A stretch of 64,000 nucleotides of DNA from Butyricicoccus pullicaecorum (GTDB lineage: Bacteria; Bacillota; Clostridia; Oscillospirales; Butyricicoccaceae): assembly GCA_018365995.1 (NCBI GenBank), contig JAGZIY010000017.1, positions 13,537 through 77,536 of the forward strand, read 5' to 3'. Position numbers and translations under genes: made by a program. The number at the start of each line of letters is the position of its first letter. The stretch's first letter is position 1. The notes beneath the pieces were generated by a model. It made no database searches. It was not told the DNA's origin and saw nothing but the letters and a program-made list of their open reading frames with translations. Positions 16,357 to 25,109 of the stretch are shown here, in pieces.

Positions 16357-17106
16357 TTATGAGTAGTTCAGAGTGATATATTCCGAGCGGGCATAGCCTT
16401 CGATATCTTCATATCGTATGACATACCAGCCGTTCCAAAATCCGAGCACAAGTACTTGTGCACCATCGGGTGCACGTCCTAAAATGGGCGCATCCAGAGA
16501 GGGGCGTGCACGGATATTTAGATTTCCGCCGTTGAGATCAACAGTGGCAGATAGAATGGGTTCCGGCTCTAAAAAGGGAACACCAAAATATTGTGTCAGA
16601 GCCATGACCATAGCGCGGGCAATCGGGACGATATTCCCACGAATCCATGCGGCATCATCGGGATTGTCATGATAGCCAAGTTCGGCAAGAATCGCAGGGG
16701 CACGCGTACGTGTGACTTCTCCGATATGTGTGGTAGGGAGCGCATTTACTTTGTCAGGAAGTGGATAGATTTGGCGCAGCTGGGCTACGGCGAGGTCTGC
16801 AATCATGCGGCTGCGTTCTGAGTTGGGGGCATAATATACATCGATACCACGTAGCTTGCCGGCAAGGGATTCGGGTGATGCATTGGAGTGTAATGCAATA
16901 TGTGCGTCATACTGCCCTGCATTGGAAGCACGAATGGAGGATGCAGCTGTCATATCCGGTGTGTTGCGTGTAAAGGTAATGCCTGATGCGGTCAAATAGG
17001 GCTCCATGGCATCGGCAATCAAATTCATATAGTATTCCTCACTGCCGGAGCCGTCGTAATAGAGATTGAACTCTTGTGTACTGGGGGATAGGTAAATACT
17101 TGGCAT
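16357..17106 (-). CDS. N-acetylmuramoyl-L-alanine amidase (Amidase_3) with SH3-like domain
   Basis: A 249-residue protein: amidase domain to about residue 175 (ALHSNASPESLAGKLRGIDVYY, then AILAELGYHDNPDDAAWIRG), followed by a bacterial SH3 repeat (LNIRARPSLDAPILG to the end) that binds peptidoglycan. It cleaves the sugar-peptide link of the wall. The canonical first zinc motif DPGHGG is absent; the N terminus is MPSIYLSPSTQEFN, a variant seen in phage- and spore-type amidases. No signal peptide is present, so export would need a holin, lysis or a non-classical route. AGGAGG sets the start at 17106; a longer frame to 17157 has no site. Confidence 0.83.
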   Translation of the reverse strand: MPSIYLSPSTQEFNLYYDGSGSEEYYMNLIADAMEPYLTASGITFTRNTPDMTAASSIRASNAGQYDAHIALHSNASPESLAGKLRGIDVYYAPNSERSRMIADLAVAQLRQIYPLPDKVNALPTTHIGEVTRTRAPAILAELGYHDNPDDAAWIRGNIVPIARAMVMALTQYFGVPFLEPEPILSATVDLNGGNLNIRARPSLDAPILGRAPDGAQVLVLGFWNGWYVIRYEDIEGYARSEYITLNYS

Positions 17107-17210
17107 AATGTAAAACCTCCTGTGACTGACATAGATGGATATTTCATTGCTATGCATAAGACAGACATATGGTGACAGCGTTGAAAAAGAGGATTTCTTT
17201 GTAAAAATAG

Positions 17211-17239
17211 TTGTATTTTATTTGAATTCGCGGTATCAT
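17211..17239 (+). promoter_or_regulatory. Promoter of brnQ
   Basis: TTGTAT (17211-17216), 17-bp spacer, TATCAT (17234-17239); the leader to the ATG is about 58 nt. Confidence 0.6.
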
Positions 17240-17303
17240 AAAAAATACACAAATTATAAAAGTGCTGGAAGCAAGACTGTAATCATATAACAGGAGGAAT
17301 TCT

Positions 17304-18650
17304 ATGAAATTAACAACCAAGCACCGATTACTCGTCGGAGTCACGCTGTTTTCCATGTTTTTTGGTGCTGGAAATCTGATTTTTCCACCATTTCTGGGGG
17401 CACAGGCTGGACAGGCATCGGTTTTGGCGATGCTTGGATTTTGCTTGAGTGCGGTAGGACTGCCGATGTTAGGCGTTATTGCAGTGGCAGAGTCGAATGG
17501 TCTGCCTGAACTTGCAGGGCGCGTACATCGAAGATTTGCAGATGTTTTTACATTTCTGATTTATATGTCGATTGGTCCCTGTCTGGCGATCCCGCGTACG
17601 GCAACGACTTCGTTTGAAATGGCAGTTGTTCCGTTTTTGCCAGAAAGTACATCGCTTGGAACGGCACAGCTTTTATATTCGATTATCTTTTTTGCCGTTG
17701 CCTTGCTCTTAGCGCTGCGTCCGGATAAGCTGACCGATCGCTTGGGAAAGCTGCTGGGTCCCTCGCTGCTCATTCTGATTTTGGTCGTTTTCGTTGGATG
17801 TATCGTGCATCCGATGGGGACTCCAAATGCAGCGCTCGGGAAATATGCCTCTGGTGCAGCAGTGAACGGATTTTTGGAGGGGTATCAGACCATGGATACC
17901 ATTGCAGCACTCAACTTCGGCTTTATCATTGCGCTCAATATCCGTGCAAAGGGCGTTGAGGACAATCGGCAGATTGTACGCGAGACCTGTTGGGCTGGGA
18001 TCATTGCCGGCGCAGTGCTTTTTACAGTCTATGCCATACTGACTTATATCGGTGTACAGTCCGGCGTGGCATTTCCGGGTGCGACCAATGGTACAGAGGT
18101 TCTGACCTCCATTGTGATGGAACTGTTTGGGCCAGTCGGTGTAATTATTTTGGCGCTGATTTTTGTAATTGCCTGTCTCAATACCTGTATTGGGTTGATT
18201 TCCTGCTGTGGAGATTACTTTACAAAGATTTTTCCGATTTTTGGCTATCGAGTGTGGGCTTGCTTCTTTGCCGTTATAAGCATGATGATTTCCAATGTAG
18301 GTCTCAATCAGATCCTTTCGTTCTCTGTGCCCGTGCTGGGGGCAATCTATCCAGCGGCTATTATGCTGATCGCACTGGCGTTTTTGCATAAATGGCTGGG
18401 ACGATTCCGATATGTGTACCCAATTACGATTTTGCTGACCGGACTTGTAAGTGTGCTGGCAGCGCTCGATAGTGTGGGGGTTGTTATTCCCGGGGTTACA
18501 ACGCTGGTTCAGATGCTTCCGTTTTATGCCCAGAGCCTTGGGTGGCTTGTACCAGCATTGGCGGGAATGGTTATTGGTGTGTTGATTTCTCCAAAAACAG
18601 ATAAAAATAAAGGTTTTTGTGAAAATGACGAAGTAATATTGAAAAAGTGA
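17304..18650 (+). CDS. brnQ: Branched-chain amino acid transporter (LIVCS family)
   Basis: A 448-residue membrane protein with about twelve hydrophobic helices and the family signature GVTLFSMFFGAGNLIFPPFLG at its first helix. It imports Leu, Ile and Val with Na+. AGGAGG precedes the ATG. It is monocistronic: the glycosyltransferase downstream has its own promoter. The N-terminal half includes TTSFEMAVVPFL and LNFGFIIALNIRAKG, typical of BrnQ. Confidence 0.93.
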   Translation: MKLTTKHRLLVGVTLFSMFFGAGNLIFPPFLGAQAGQASVLAMLGFCLSAVGLPMLGVIAVAESNGLPELAGRVHRRFADVFTFLIYMSIGPCLAIPRTATTSFEMAVVPFLPESTSLGTAQLLYSIIFFAVALLLALRPDKLTDRLGKLLGPSLLILILVVFVGCIVHPMGTPNAALGKYASGAAVNGFLEGYQTMDTIAALNFGFIIALNIRAKGVEDNRQIVRETCWAGIIAGAVLFTVYAILTYIGVQSGVAFPGATNGTEVLTSIVMELFGPVGVIILALIFVIACLNTCIGLISCCGDYFTKIFPIFGYRVWACFFAVISMMISNVGLNQILSFSVPVLGAIYPAAIMLIALAFLHKWLGRFRYVYPITILLTGLVSVLAALDSVGVVIPGVTTLVQMLPFYAQSLGWLVPALAGMVIGVLISPKTDKNKGFCENDEVILKK

Positions 18651-18795
18651 AAATTGTGCATTATGCTGAGTTTGTTATCGGAAATACCAAATAAAAGCAC
18701 TTGTTTTTATAGAATTTATACGAATTCAAAAAAATCAATCAACAAATTACCGATAATTTAATGATTTTTCAAAAGTGATTTGGCATAAATGCTTG

Positions 18796-18823
18796 TTGCT
18801 ATCGTGTGAATACATGATATAAT
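18796..18823 (+). promoter_or_regulatory. Promoter of the glycosyltransferase gene
   Basis: TTGCTA (18796-18801), 16-bp spacer, TATAAT (18818-18823). The rest of 18651-18916 is AT-rich and shows no gene. Confidence 0.55.
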
Positions 18824-18916
18824 ATCAGGCGGAAAAGATTAAGATTGTATCAAGGCCGTGCTCAGGCGTGCTGCCTGTTTTTTGGATAATGGCGGGTGCC
18901 ATTTGGAGGAATCGAC

Positions 18917-20185
18917 GTGTTACAATTTATAAAAGGGTTCAATCTGCTGATTTTTGCGTTATTTACAGTGTTGTATGCGTATCAGCTGTTTTACGTGATT
19001 GTCACATTGTGGCATGACAGAAAACCACGCTCAATGCCGCAGGCAAAAAAACTGCACAAATATGCAGCAGTAATTTCAGCGCGAAATGAGAGTGCAGTCA
19101 TAGGAGAACTGGTACACAGCATAAAAAAGCAGAGATATCCGGCAGAGCTGCTGGATGTGTTTGTGATTGCAGACAATTGTACGGATGACACAGCCGACGT
19201 TGCGCGGCGTGCAGGTGCAATTGTGTTTGAACGTATGAATCGCACCGAGGTCGGTAAAGGCTATGCACTTGATTATGCCTTTGAACGCATTGCAGATGAA
19301 TTTTCGGAGGCGCAGTACGAAGGATATTTTATTTTTGATGCAGATAATCTGCTCGCTCCTAACTATGTTGCCGAGATGAATAAGGTTTTTGATAGTGGTT
19401 ATCGTGTGGTAACAAGCTATCGAAATTCAAAAAATTTTGATTCCAATTGGATTTCCGCCGGCAGTGCGCTGTGGTTTTTGCGAGAGGCAAAGTTCTTAAA
19501 CAATTCGCGTATGATTTTGGGTACTAACTGTGCAGTTTCGGGTACTGGTTTTTTGGTATCCAGTGATGTGATACGTGAGCGCGGCGGTTGGAAGTATCAT
19601 CTGCTGACCGAAGATATCCAATTTTCCATTGATTGTGCAATTGAAGATGAGCGTGTCGGATATTGTCCTACAGCGGTATTCTATGATGAGCAGCCAGTTA
19701 CCTTTGAGCAGTCATGGAATCAGAGATTGCGCTGGTCAAAGGGCTTCTATCAGGTGTTTACCCGATACGGAAGAAAACTGGCAAGCGGCATCTTAAAGCA
19801 TCACAGTTTTTCATGCTATGATATGCTGATGACAGTTGCGCCGGCAATGCTGCTGACAATGACTTCGGTCGCAGTCAATGCATTTTTATTTGTCAGTGCG
19901 ATGCTGAGCACACCGGTTGCATTGCCAATCTTACATTTGACATTTTCGTCTATTGTATCTTCCTTTGCAGGCTTTTATCTGACACTTTTGTTTTTCGGAA
20001 TGGTTACAACCATTACCGAGTGGCGGTGCATCAATACCACCGCGGGGAGAAAGCTTCTCTATACCTTTACTTTCCCGATATTTATTTTTACCTATATCCC
20101 AATTGCAATCGTTGCGCTCTTTTGTAAAATTGAGTGGAAGCCGATTGCACATACCATCAGTAAATCCATTGAAGAGTTTCAGTGA
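18917..20185 (+). CDS. Membrane glycosyltransferase, family 2 (cellulose/hyaluronan-synthase-like)
   Basis: A 422-residue inner-membrane enzyme. One N-terminal helix (LLIFALFTVLYAYQLFYVIV) leads to a GT-A domain: AVISARNESAVIGELV, the nucleotide-sugar aspartate in VIADNCTDDTADVA, the DxD-type FDADN, the acceptor/base TED in LLTEDIQF, and the processivity-type QRLRW. Three or more C-terminal helices follow. Such enzymes add sugars to lipid carriers or extrude polysaccharide. The GTG at 18917 is preceded by TTTGGAGG; the longer ATG frame would put the site inside the gene. No other polysaccharide genes are adjacent, so the product is unknown. Confidence 0.85.
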   Translation: MLQFIKGFNLLIFALFTVLYAYQLFYVIVTLWHDRKPRSMPQAKKLHKYAAVISARNESAVIGELVHSIKKQRYPAELLDVFVIADNCTDDTADVARRAGAIVFERMNRTEVGKGYALDYAFERIADEFSEAQYEGYFIFDADNLLAPNYVAEMNKVFDSGYRVVTSYRNSKNFDSNWISAGSALWFLREAKFLNNSRMILGTNCAVSGTGFLVSSDVIRERGGWKYHLLTEDIQFSIDCAIEDERVGYCPTAVFYDEQPVTFEQSWNQRLRWSKGFYQVFTRYGRKLASGILKHHSFSCYDMLMTVAPAMLLTMTSVAVNAFLFVSAMLSTPVALPILHLTFSSIVSSFAGFYLTLLFFGMVTTITEWRCINTTAGRKLLYTFTFPIFIFTYIPIAIVALFCKIEWKPIAHTISKSIEEFQ

Positions 20186-20187
20186 TG

Positions 20188-20222
20188 AAAATCCACCCAG
20201 TATCATAATGGGTGGATTTTTT
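20188..20222 (+). terminator. Intrinsic terminator after the glycosyltransferase
   Basis: A 10-bp stem AAATCCACCC/GGGTGGATTT with an 11-nt loop and a T-run. Confidence 0.85.
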
Positions 20223-20306
20223 GTTGATTATATACAAAATAAAAGTCTGCAATCTCACAAAAATGATGATTTGTTGCGAGTATTTTTGAAAGTGCAGGAT
20301 TCTTTC

Positions 20307-20335
20307 TTGTATTTTTCCAAAAAATCCTGTATGAT
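20307..20335 (+). promoter_or_regulatory. Promoter of the AGCS symporter gene
   Basis: TTGTAT (20307-20312), 17-bp spacer, TATGAT (20330-20335), with the ATG about 35 nt beyond the expected start site. Confidence 0.6.
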
Positions 20336-20374
20336 AATGATATTATTCTTGGAAAAAAAGATAGGAGGAACTGA

Positions 20375-21799
20375 ATGCTAAACGAGTATTTGGGACAACT
20401 GAACGATTTTATGTACACCTATATCCTAATCTTTTTATTGATTGGTTCTGGTGTATACTTCACAATTCGCACTCGTTTTGTCCAAGTGCGCCGAATCGGA
20501 GATGTGCTCCGTATTCTGAAGGAGAAATCCGATAACAGTGAGGGGGGTAAGTCGGTTTCGTCTTTTCAGGCTCTCATGATTTCTACTGCATCACGTGTTG
20601 GTACGGGTAATATTGCAGGTATTGCGGCGGCAATTGCAACAGGTGGTCCGGGCGCTGTGTTCTGGATGTGGCTTATGGCTGTAATTGGTGGCGCGTCTGC
20701 GTTTATTGAGTCCACGCTCGCGCAGATTTACAAGATAAAGGATGGCGATTCCTTCCGTGGAGGACCAGCATACTATATTCAGCGTGGTCTGGGAAAACGC
20801 TGGCTCGGCTGTGTTTTTTCTGTTCTGCTGATTGCCTGCTTTGCCTATGGCTTCAACAGCTTACAGACCTATAATATCTCCACTGCAATTGCATACTATA
20901 TCCCTAATTATAGTGAGAGTATGTGGCCTATGCTGATTGGTATTGTTATGGCTGCTTTGACTGCTGCGGTCATCTTTGGCGGTGTGCATCGTATTGGATT
21001 TATCAGTTCTGTAATTGTTCCGATTATGGCGGGCGGTTATATTTTGATTGGTCTCATTATGTTCTTTACACATCTAGATGCTGTCCCGGGTGTATTCTAC
21101 CAGATTTTCAAACAGGCATTTGATGTACAGGCAATTATGGGTGGACTTGCAGGCAGTGCAATTGTTATTGGTATCAAGAGAGGTCTGTTCTCTAATGAGG
21201 CTGGTATGGGTTCGGCACCAAATGCGGCTGCGTCCGCTGAGGTATCCCATCCGGCTAAACAGGGACTCATTCAGACACTGTCTGTATTCCTCGATACCCT
21301 TGTGATTTGTTCTACGACCGCAATGATTCTGTTGGTTTCTGGCGTGGAGGTTTCAAAGGATATCACCTATGTACAGAATGCTGTGACAGGTACTTTTGGT
21401 GCAGCAGGCAATATGTTTATCACCATTGCAATCTTTTTCTTTGCATTCTCGAGTTTGATTGGCAACTACTATTACACGGAATCCAATCTGCGTTTCATCA
21501 AGGACGATAAGCGTCTTTTGTTCGTGTTCCGTCTGACCTGCTTGGTTGCGATTTTCCTTGGTGCACAGGCAAGCTTTGACACAGTATGGAATCTTGCAGA
21601 TATCCTGATGGGCTTTATGGCGATAGTGAATATCTTTGCAATCCTGTTGCTTGGAAACATCGCAATCAAGGCATTGCGGGATTATGATGAACAGAGCAAG
21701 AAGGGAAAAGATCCTGTATTTTATGCAAGCCACATTGGTATGAAGCCGCAAGAACTGGATTATTGGCACGACGATGACCATATTCCGGGCGGTCAGTAA
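20375..21799 (+). CDS. Sodium:alanine/glycine symporter (AGCS family)
   Basis: A 474-residue secondary transporter with about eleven membrane helices. The family signatures are SSFQALMISTASRVGTGNIA near the start, GGPGAVFWMW, and RGLFSNEAGMGSAPNAAASA in the middle. It takes up alanine, glycine or a related amino acid with Na+. AGGAGG lies 6 nt before the ATG, and two hairpins follow the gene. A second, more divergent AGCS gene is at 49157-50473 on the other strand. Confidence 0.93.
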   Translation: MLNEYLGQLNDFMYTYILIFLLIGSGVYFTIRTRFVQVRRIGDVLRILKEKSDNSEGGKSVSSFQALMISTASRVGTGNIAGIAAAIATGGPGAVFWMWLMAVIGGASAFIESTLAQIYKIKDGDSFRGGPAYYIQRGLGKRWLGCVFSVLLIACFAYGFNSLQTYNISTAIAYYIPNYSESMWPMLIGIVMAALTAAVIFGGVHRIGFISSVIVPIMAGGYILIGLIMFFTHLDAVPGVFYQIFKQAFDVQAIMGGLAGSAIVIGIKRGLFSNEAGMGSAPNAAASAEVSHPAKQGLIQTLSVFLDTLVICSTTAMILLVSGVEVSKDITYVQNAVTGTFGAAGNMFITIAIFFFAFSSLIGNYYYTESNLRFIKDDKRLLFVFRLTCLVAIFLGAQASFDTVWNLADILMGFMAIVNIFAILLLGNIAIKALRDYDEQSKKGKDPVFYASHIGMKPQELDYWHDDDHIPGGQ

Positions 21800-21808
21800 A
21801 TGAAATAC

Positions 21809-21842
21809 AAAAGCTACTATCTGATAAGATAGTAGCTTTTTT
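21809..21842 (+). terminator. Intrinsic terminator after the AGCS symporter
   Basis: A 14-bp stem AAAAGCTACTATCT/AGATAGTAGCTTTT with GATA loop, then more Ts. Confidence 0.88.
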
Positions 21843-21851
21843 GTATAGAAT

Positions 21852-21899
21852 AAATTCCAGCAGAACATGGAAGGAATCCATGATTTTGCTGGAATTTTT
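21852..21899 (-). terminator. Terminator of the YwaF-like gene
   Basis: Outer arms AAATTCCAGCA and TGCTGGAATTTTT with an inner CATGG/CCATG stem. It lies about 50 bp after the stop of the minus-strand gene and has a T-run on each strand. Confidence 0.6.
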
Positions 21900-21949
21900 G
21901 TGTTATTAAACTGGAGAGGAAATGCTTTTGATAACAGCTGTTTTGTGAT

Positions 21950-22708
21950 TCAAATATGATGATGCGCTTTGAGAGAAGCGGTTCGATGTGTATGTGCAAA
22001 GGGAAGATGAATACAAAAGCTGATACCTGCAAGCAGAAGGAAAGATACCAAAAGATATGTCTGTCGTCCAAAGGTGTCAAAGATCCAGACCAGTGGTGTA
22101 CCAGAGGGCGCTTCGTAGAGAAACATATAGTTTTCTCCAAATTGGAAATCAATATATCCTACAATAAAGACAACAAATAGGAAGATACAGAGGACACGTG
22201 GGAAATGGTGCAGGCTTGGACGATGTGCGCCGGATACAATAAGTGCTAGTGGCACATAAATCAGTAAGCCGTGCAGAACAAAGGTCTGTATGGTTTGGAA
22301 AGAAAACATGGGATAATAGTCAGCAATGCCGGCGGGAAAGACTGTGCCGAAGATACCACCTAAAAGTGAGGTTGCATATACGAAATCTTTAAAGCAGGTA
22401 AATGGTGTGAAGATGGATAGTGGGATAAACAGACTTTGCAGCCCGCATAAATGCAGAGGAAGCAGCTTGATAAGGCTTGTCGTGCCTGTGAAGTACATCC
22501 AAACTGAGTGGGATAACTCAAGTGCTGGAACGAGTATGCCAGCAGTAAATAACAGTTTCCGGCGTGTTTTTTCTGAGGCGTGCTTTGTCCAGCGCAGAAG
22601 AAAAAAAAGGGCAAGCGCAAGAAGCAAAAGCAGGAAAATATGCTGGATGCCAAAAAGGGAAAAGGTATGTGAGTGCGGCTGGTTGCAGCGTACAAAAAAA
22701 TCGGTCAT
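21950..22708 (-). CDS. TIGR02206-type (YwaF-like) integral membrane protein
   Basis: A 252-residue protein with about seven membrane helices. The segment LLPLHLCGLQSLFIPLSIF and the following helices match the YwaF/TIGR02206 group, whose function is not established. The start at 22708 has GGGGG about 9 nt upstream. It stands between two terminators, so it is probably transcribed alone. The C-terminal tail is rich in His (ending KAHHHI), a property of this copy that may be incidental. Confidence 0.75.
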   Translation of the reverse strand: MTDFFVRCNQPHSHTFSLFGIQHIFLLLLLALALFFLLRWTKHASEKTRRKLLFTAGILVPALELSHSVWMYFTGTTSLIKLLPLHLCGLQSLFIPLSIFTPFTCFKDFVYATSLLGGIFGTVFPAGIADYYPMFSFQTIQTFVLHGLLIYVPLALIVSGAHRPSLHHFPRVLCIFLFVVFIVGYIDFQFGENYMFLYEAPSGTPLVWIFDTFGRQTYLLVSFLLLAGISFCIHLPFAHTHRTASLKAHHHI

Positions 22709-22830
22709 ATATCAAAGCCCCCAAAATGAAAATATAAAAATCAGTTAAAATATAGCATAACACAGAAATATGATAAATGTGTGTAATTTTGATGAACATA
22801 GGTGGAAAGAGCACGTACAAAACAAGGTAT

Positions 22831-22860
22831 AAAAAAGCAGACTTCATTATGAAGTCTGCT
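22831..22860 (-). terminator. Terminator of the HSP90-paralog operon, overlapping the last stop codon
   Basis: An 11-bp stem AGCAGACTTCA/TGAAGTCTGCT (22836-22860) followed on the minus strand by six Ts. The 3-nt loop is exactly the TAA stop codon (22849-22847) of the last gene, so a terminating ribosome would sit on the hairpin. Confidence 0.88.
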
Positions 22861-23974
22861 CTACGGTGTTGATTTGTGAAGCAGGACACACCTGTGTCAA
22901 ATCATGCTGAAAGTAGTCAGTTCCATTGCGCGCATCGAAACGCGCTGCGATTTTTTCAGCTTCGGCATAAAACCAATGTGCAAGTGCATCTGTATGATAC
23001 ATGTTATCTTCTTGATAAAGTGGAAATGCGGCGGAAAGTGGTAAAGAAATACAGTCCTGTTTTTTGGAAAGCTCATGGAAGCACACCCAAGAGGCTTTGC
23101 AGAAGTCATATTTTATCTTTTGATTCCACATGGAAAGTGCCCAATCGACATAGAGCGGGAGCTGTTCCAGTGCTTTGTCGAGATTCGTATATGCCCAGCA
23201 GTGCAGAACAGCTGCCAGATAATTCAGTTCACTTTTGTCTGCATGGATTCGATCAAAGAGCTTGTCTGCGAGTGGCTTCGCTTCGGTCAGATCGCCGCGG
23301 CGCAGGGCATCCTCCAGATAGGCAAGCCACATAAGCTTGGGCGTATCTTTACAGTATTCTACGGTATGCTCCTTGATCGGCTTTGCATACATGTCAGCAG
23401 CATCTCGGTCTCCGAAGAGCAGGGACAGATAAATGGCATAGCTGTATTCACATGCCTCGCAATCAGACATATCATCGCGCGGTGTGTTCCATGATTTTTT
23501 TAGGTAGGCAAAGGCTTTTTCCTTGTCAATATATTGCCAGAATCTTGCCATCTGTGCCCAGTAGGTGCGCTCTCCAAGCTGATAGCGTTCAGTCAGTATT
23601 TGGAATTCGTCAAGCAGCTGTTCCCATTCGGAAAGCGGGATTTGTGGAAGATCATTGATTGGTTCGATCGCTGTTTGCATAATGAGCAGATGAGAAAATG
23701 TCAAAAGTTCCTCCGGCAGCGCTTCTGGATATTGCTTTAGGATGGCATTGAATTCGGCGGCTGCCGGAATTGCCTTGGGTGCATCATCATGGAATATGGC
23801 TTGACAGGCATAATCTGTGCGAAAGAGCAGCCTCCAATAGGGATCATTTGCCGAATCAGCCTGCTGGATTGCATCGGATAATGCGGATAATTTTTGCGCG
23901 CCATCGGGAAGTGTTTCCAAAAAGCTGTAAATAGCTGTACCGTTGAATTCATTGAGTTTGGTATTGTTCTGCAT
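22847..23974 (-). CDS. Helical-repeat protein with CxAC motif, paralog 1
   Basis: A 375-residue, probably cytosolic, all-helical protein; the pattern of Trp/Tyr/Ala heptads suggests TPR-like repeats. It shares the cysteine signature of its three neighbours: C172 and C175 in MSDCEAC and C208 in EYCKDTP. The last gene of a minus-strand operon led by an HSP90-family ATPase. It is closest to paralog 2, from which it is separated by 37 bp; their C-terminal quarters (WVCFHELSKKQDCISLP, FPLYQEDNMYHTD) are almost identical while the N-terminal halves differ. GAAAGGAT precedes the ATG. I recall TPR proteins beside HSP90-like genes in actinobacteria with a similar C-x-A-C block; that link needs a search. 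Function unknown. Confidence 0.75.
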   Translation of the reverse strand: MQNNTKLNEFNGTAIYSFLETLPDGAQKLSALSDAIQQADSANDPYWRLLFRTDYACQAIFHDDAPKAIPAAAEFNAILKQYPEALPEELLTFSHLLIMQTAIEPINDLPQIPLSEWEQLLDEFQILTERYQLGERTYWAQMARFWQYIDKEKAFAYLKKSWNTPRDDMSDCEACEYSYAIYLSLLFGDRDAADMYAKPIKEHTVEYCKDTPKLMWLAYLEDALRRGDLTEAKPLADKLFDRIHADKSELNYLAAVLHCWAYTNLDKALEQLPLYVDWALSMWNQKIKYDFCKASWVCFHELSKKQDCISLPLSAAFPLYQEDNMYHTDALAHWFYAEAEKIAARFDARNGTDYFQHDLTQVCPASQINTVEQTS

Positions 23975-24011
23975 AGGTTATCCTTTCTCTACAATGTATG
24001 GGTAACTTTCA

Positions 24012-25109
24012 TCATTCTGCAATGCGTGCCTGTGCAAGGTTTTGTTTGAAATAGCTGCTGCCATTGCGCGCATCGAAATGTGCTGCGATTTTTTCAGCTT
24101 CAGCATAGAACCAATGTGCAAGTGTATCTGTATGATACATGTTATCTTCTTGATAAAGTGGAAATGCGGCGGAAAATGGTAAAGAAATACAGTCCTGTTT
24201 TTTGGAAAGCTCATGGAAGCACACCCAAGAAGCCTTGTAGAAGTCATACTTTTTCTTTTGATCCCACATGGATAGTGCCCAATCCAGACGCAGCCCGATT
24301 TGATGGATTGCGAGATCAAGATCGACGTACGCCCAACAGTGGAGGATTGCTGCGAGATATCCAAGATCACTTTTATCTCGAATGCCTTCGCGGTAAAGCT
24401 TATTTGCAAGGCTGTGGGCTTCTTCAAGATCACCGCGACGCAGAGCATCCTCTAAATAGGCAAGCCACATTAGCTGGGGTGTGTCGCTGCAAAAAATCAT
24501 TCTGCCGTTTTTCAGCGGTTCTGCATAACGATCCGCCGCTTGGCGGTCGCCTGTTAAAAGACTCATGTGAATTGCATGGCTCACATCACATGCCTTGCAG
24601 TCGGACACCTTGTCGCGCTTACTGTTCCAAAAATTATTAAAGTATTCAAATGCCTGTTTGCTGTCAATATATTGCCAGAAGTCTGCCATACGCCACCAGT
24701 AAAGACGTTCTCCGATTCGATAATGCTTTGTCAGGGCATAAAATTTATCCATAAGCTGTTTCCATTCAGAAATGGGGATCTGGGGCAATGCGGCAATGGG
24801 ATCAACTGTGAACTGCATCATGACAAGATGCATGCGGTCTTTTTGCTCAGGTGGAAGTGCATCGGGATGTTGTTCAAGAATTGCATTAAATTCAGCGCCA
24901 ATGGGAATGGCCTTGGGGGGATCATCGTGAAATGCCATGTGCCAAGCATATTCAAAACGAAACACCAAACGCCAATAGGTATCATTGGCAGCATCTGCTT
25001 GCCGAATCGCGTCAGAGAGTGCATTTGTTTTTGTACTATCGTCAGCGAGGTTGTCGATCAGGCTCATAAGACCGGTGCCGTTAAAATCGCTCATCGTAGT
25101 ATCTTTCAT
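24012..25109 (-). CDS. Helical-repeat protein with CxAC motif, paralog 2
   Basis: A 365-residue paralog of the proteins on either side: cysteines C171 and C174 (VSDCKAC) and C207 (IFCSDTP), the shared AFHDDPPKAIP block near residue 60 and the DALRRGDLEEAHSLANKL repeat. No signal peptide or membrane helix. Its ATG overlaps the stop of paralog 3 (ATGA at 25109-25106), so translation is coupled. GAAAGGA lies upstream, inside the end of paralog 3. Together with paralog 1 it forms one subfamily. Function unknown; the operon suggests it is a partner or client of the HSP90-like ATPase. Confidence 0.75.
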   Translation of the reverse strand: MKDTTMSDFNGTGLMSLIDNLADDSTKTNALSDAIRQADAANDTYWRLVFRFEYAWHMAFHDDPPKAIPIGAEFNAILEQHPDALPPEQKDRMHLVMMQFTVDPIAALPQIPISEWKQLMDKFYALTKHYRIGERLYWWRMADFWQYIDSKQAFEYFNNFWNSKRDKVSDCKACDVSHAIHMSLLTGDRQAADRYAEPLKNGRMIFCSDTPQLMWLAYLEDALRRGDLEEAHSLANKLYREGIRDKSDLGYLAAILHCWAYVDLDLAIHQIGLRLDWALSMWDQKKKYDFYKASWVCFHELSKKQDCISLPFSAAFPLYQEDNMYHTDTLAHWFYAEAEKIAAHFDARNGSSYFKQNLAQARIAE

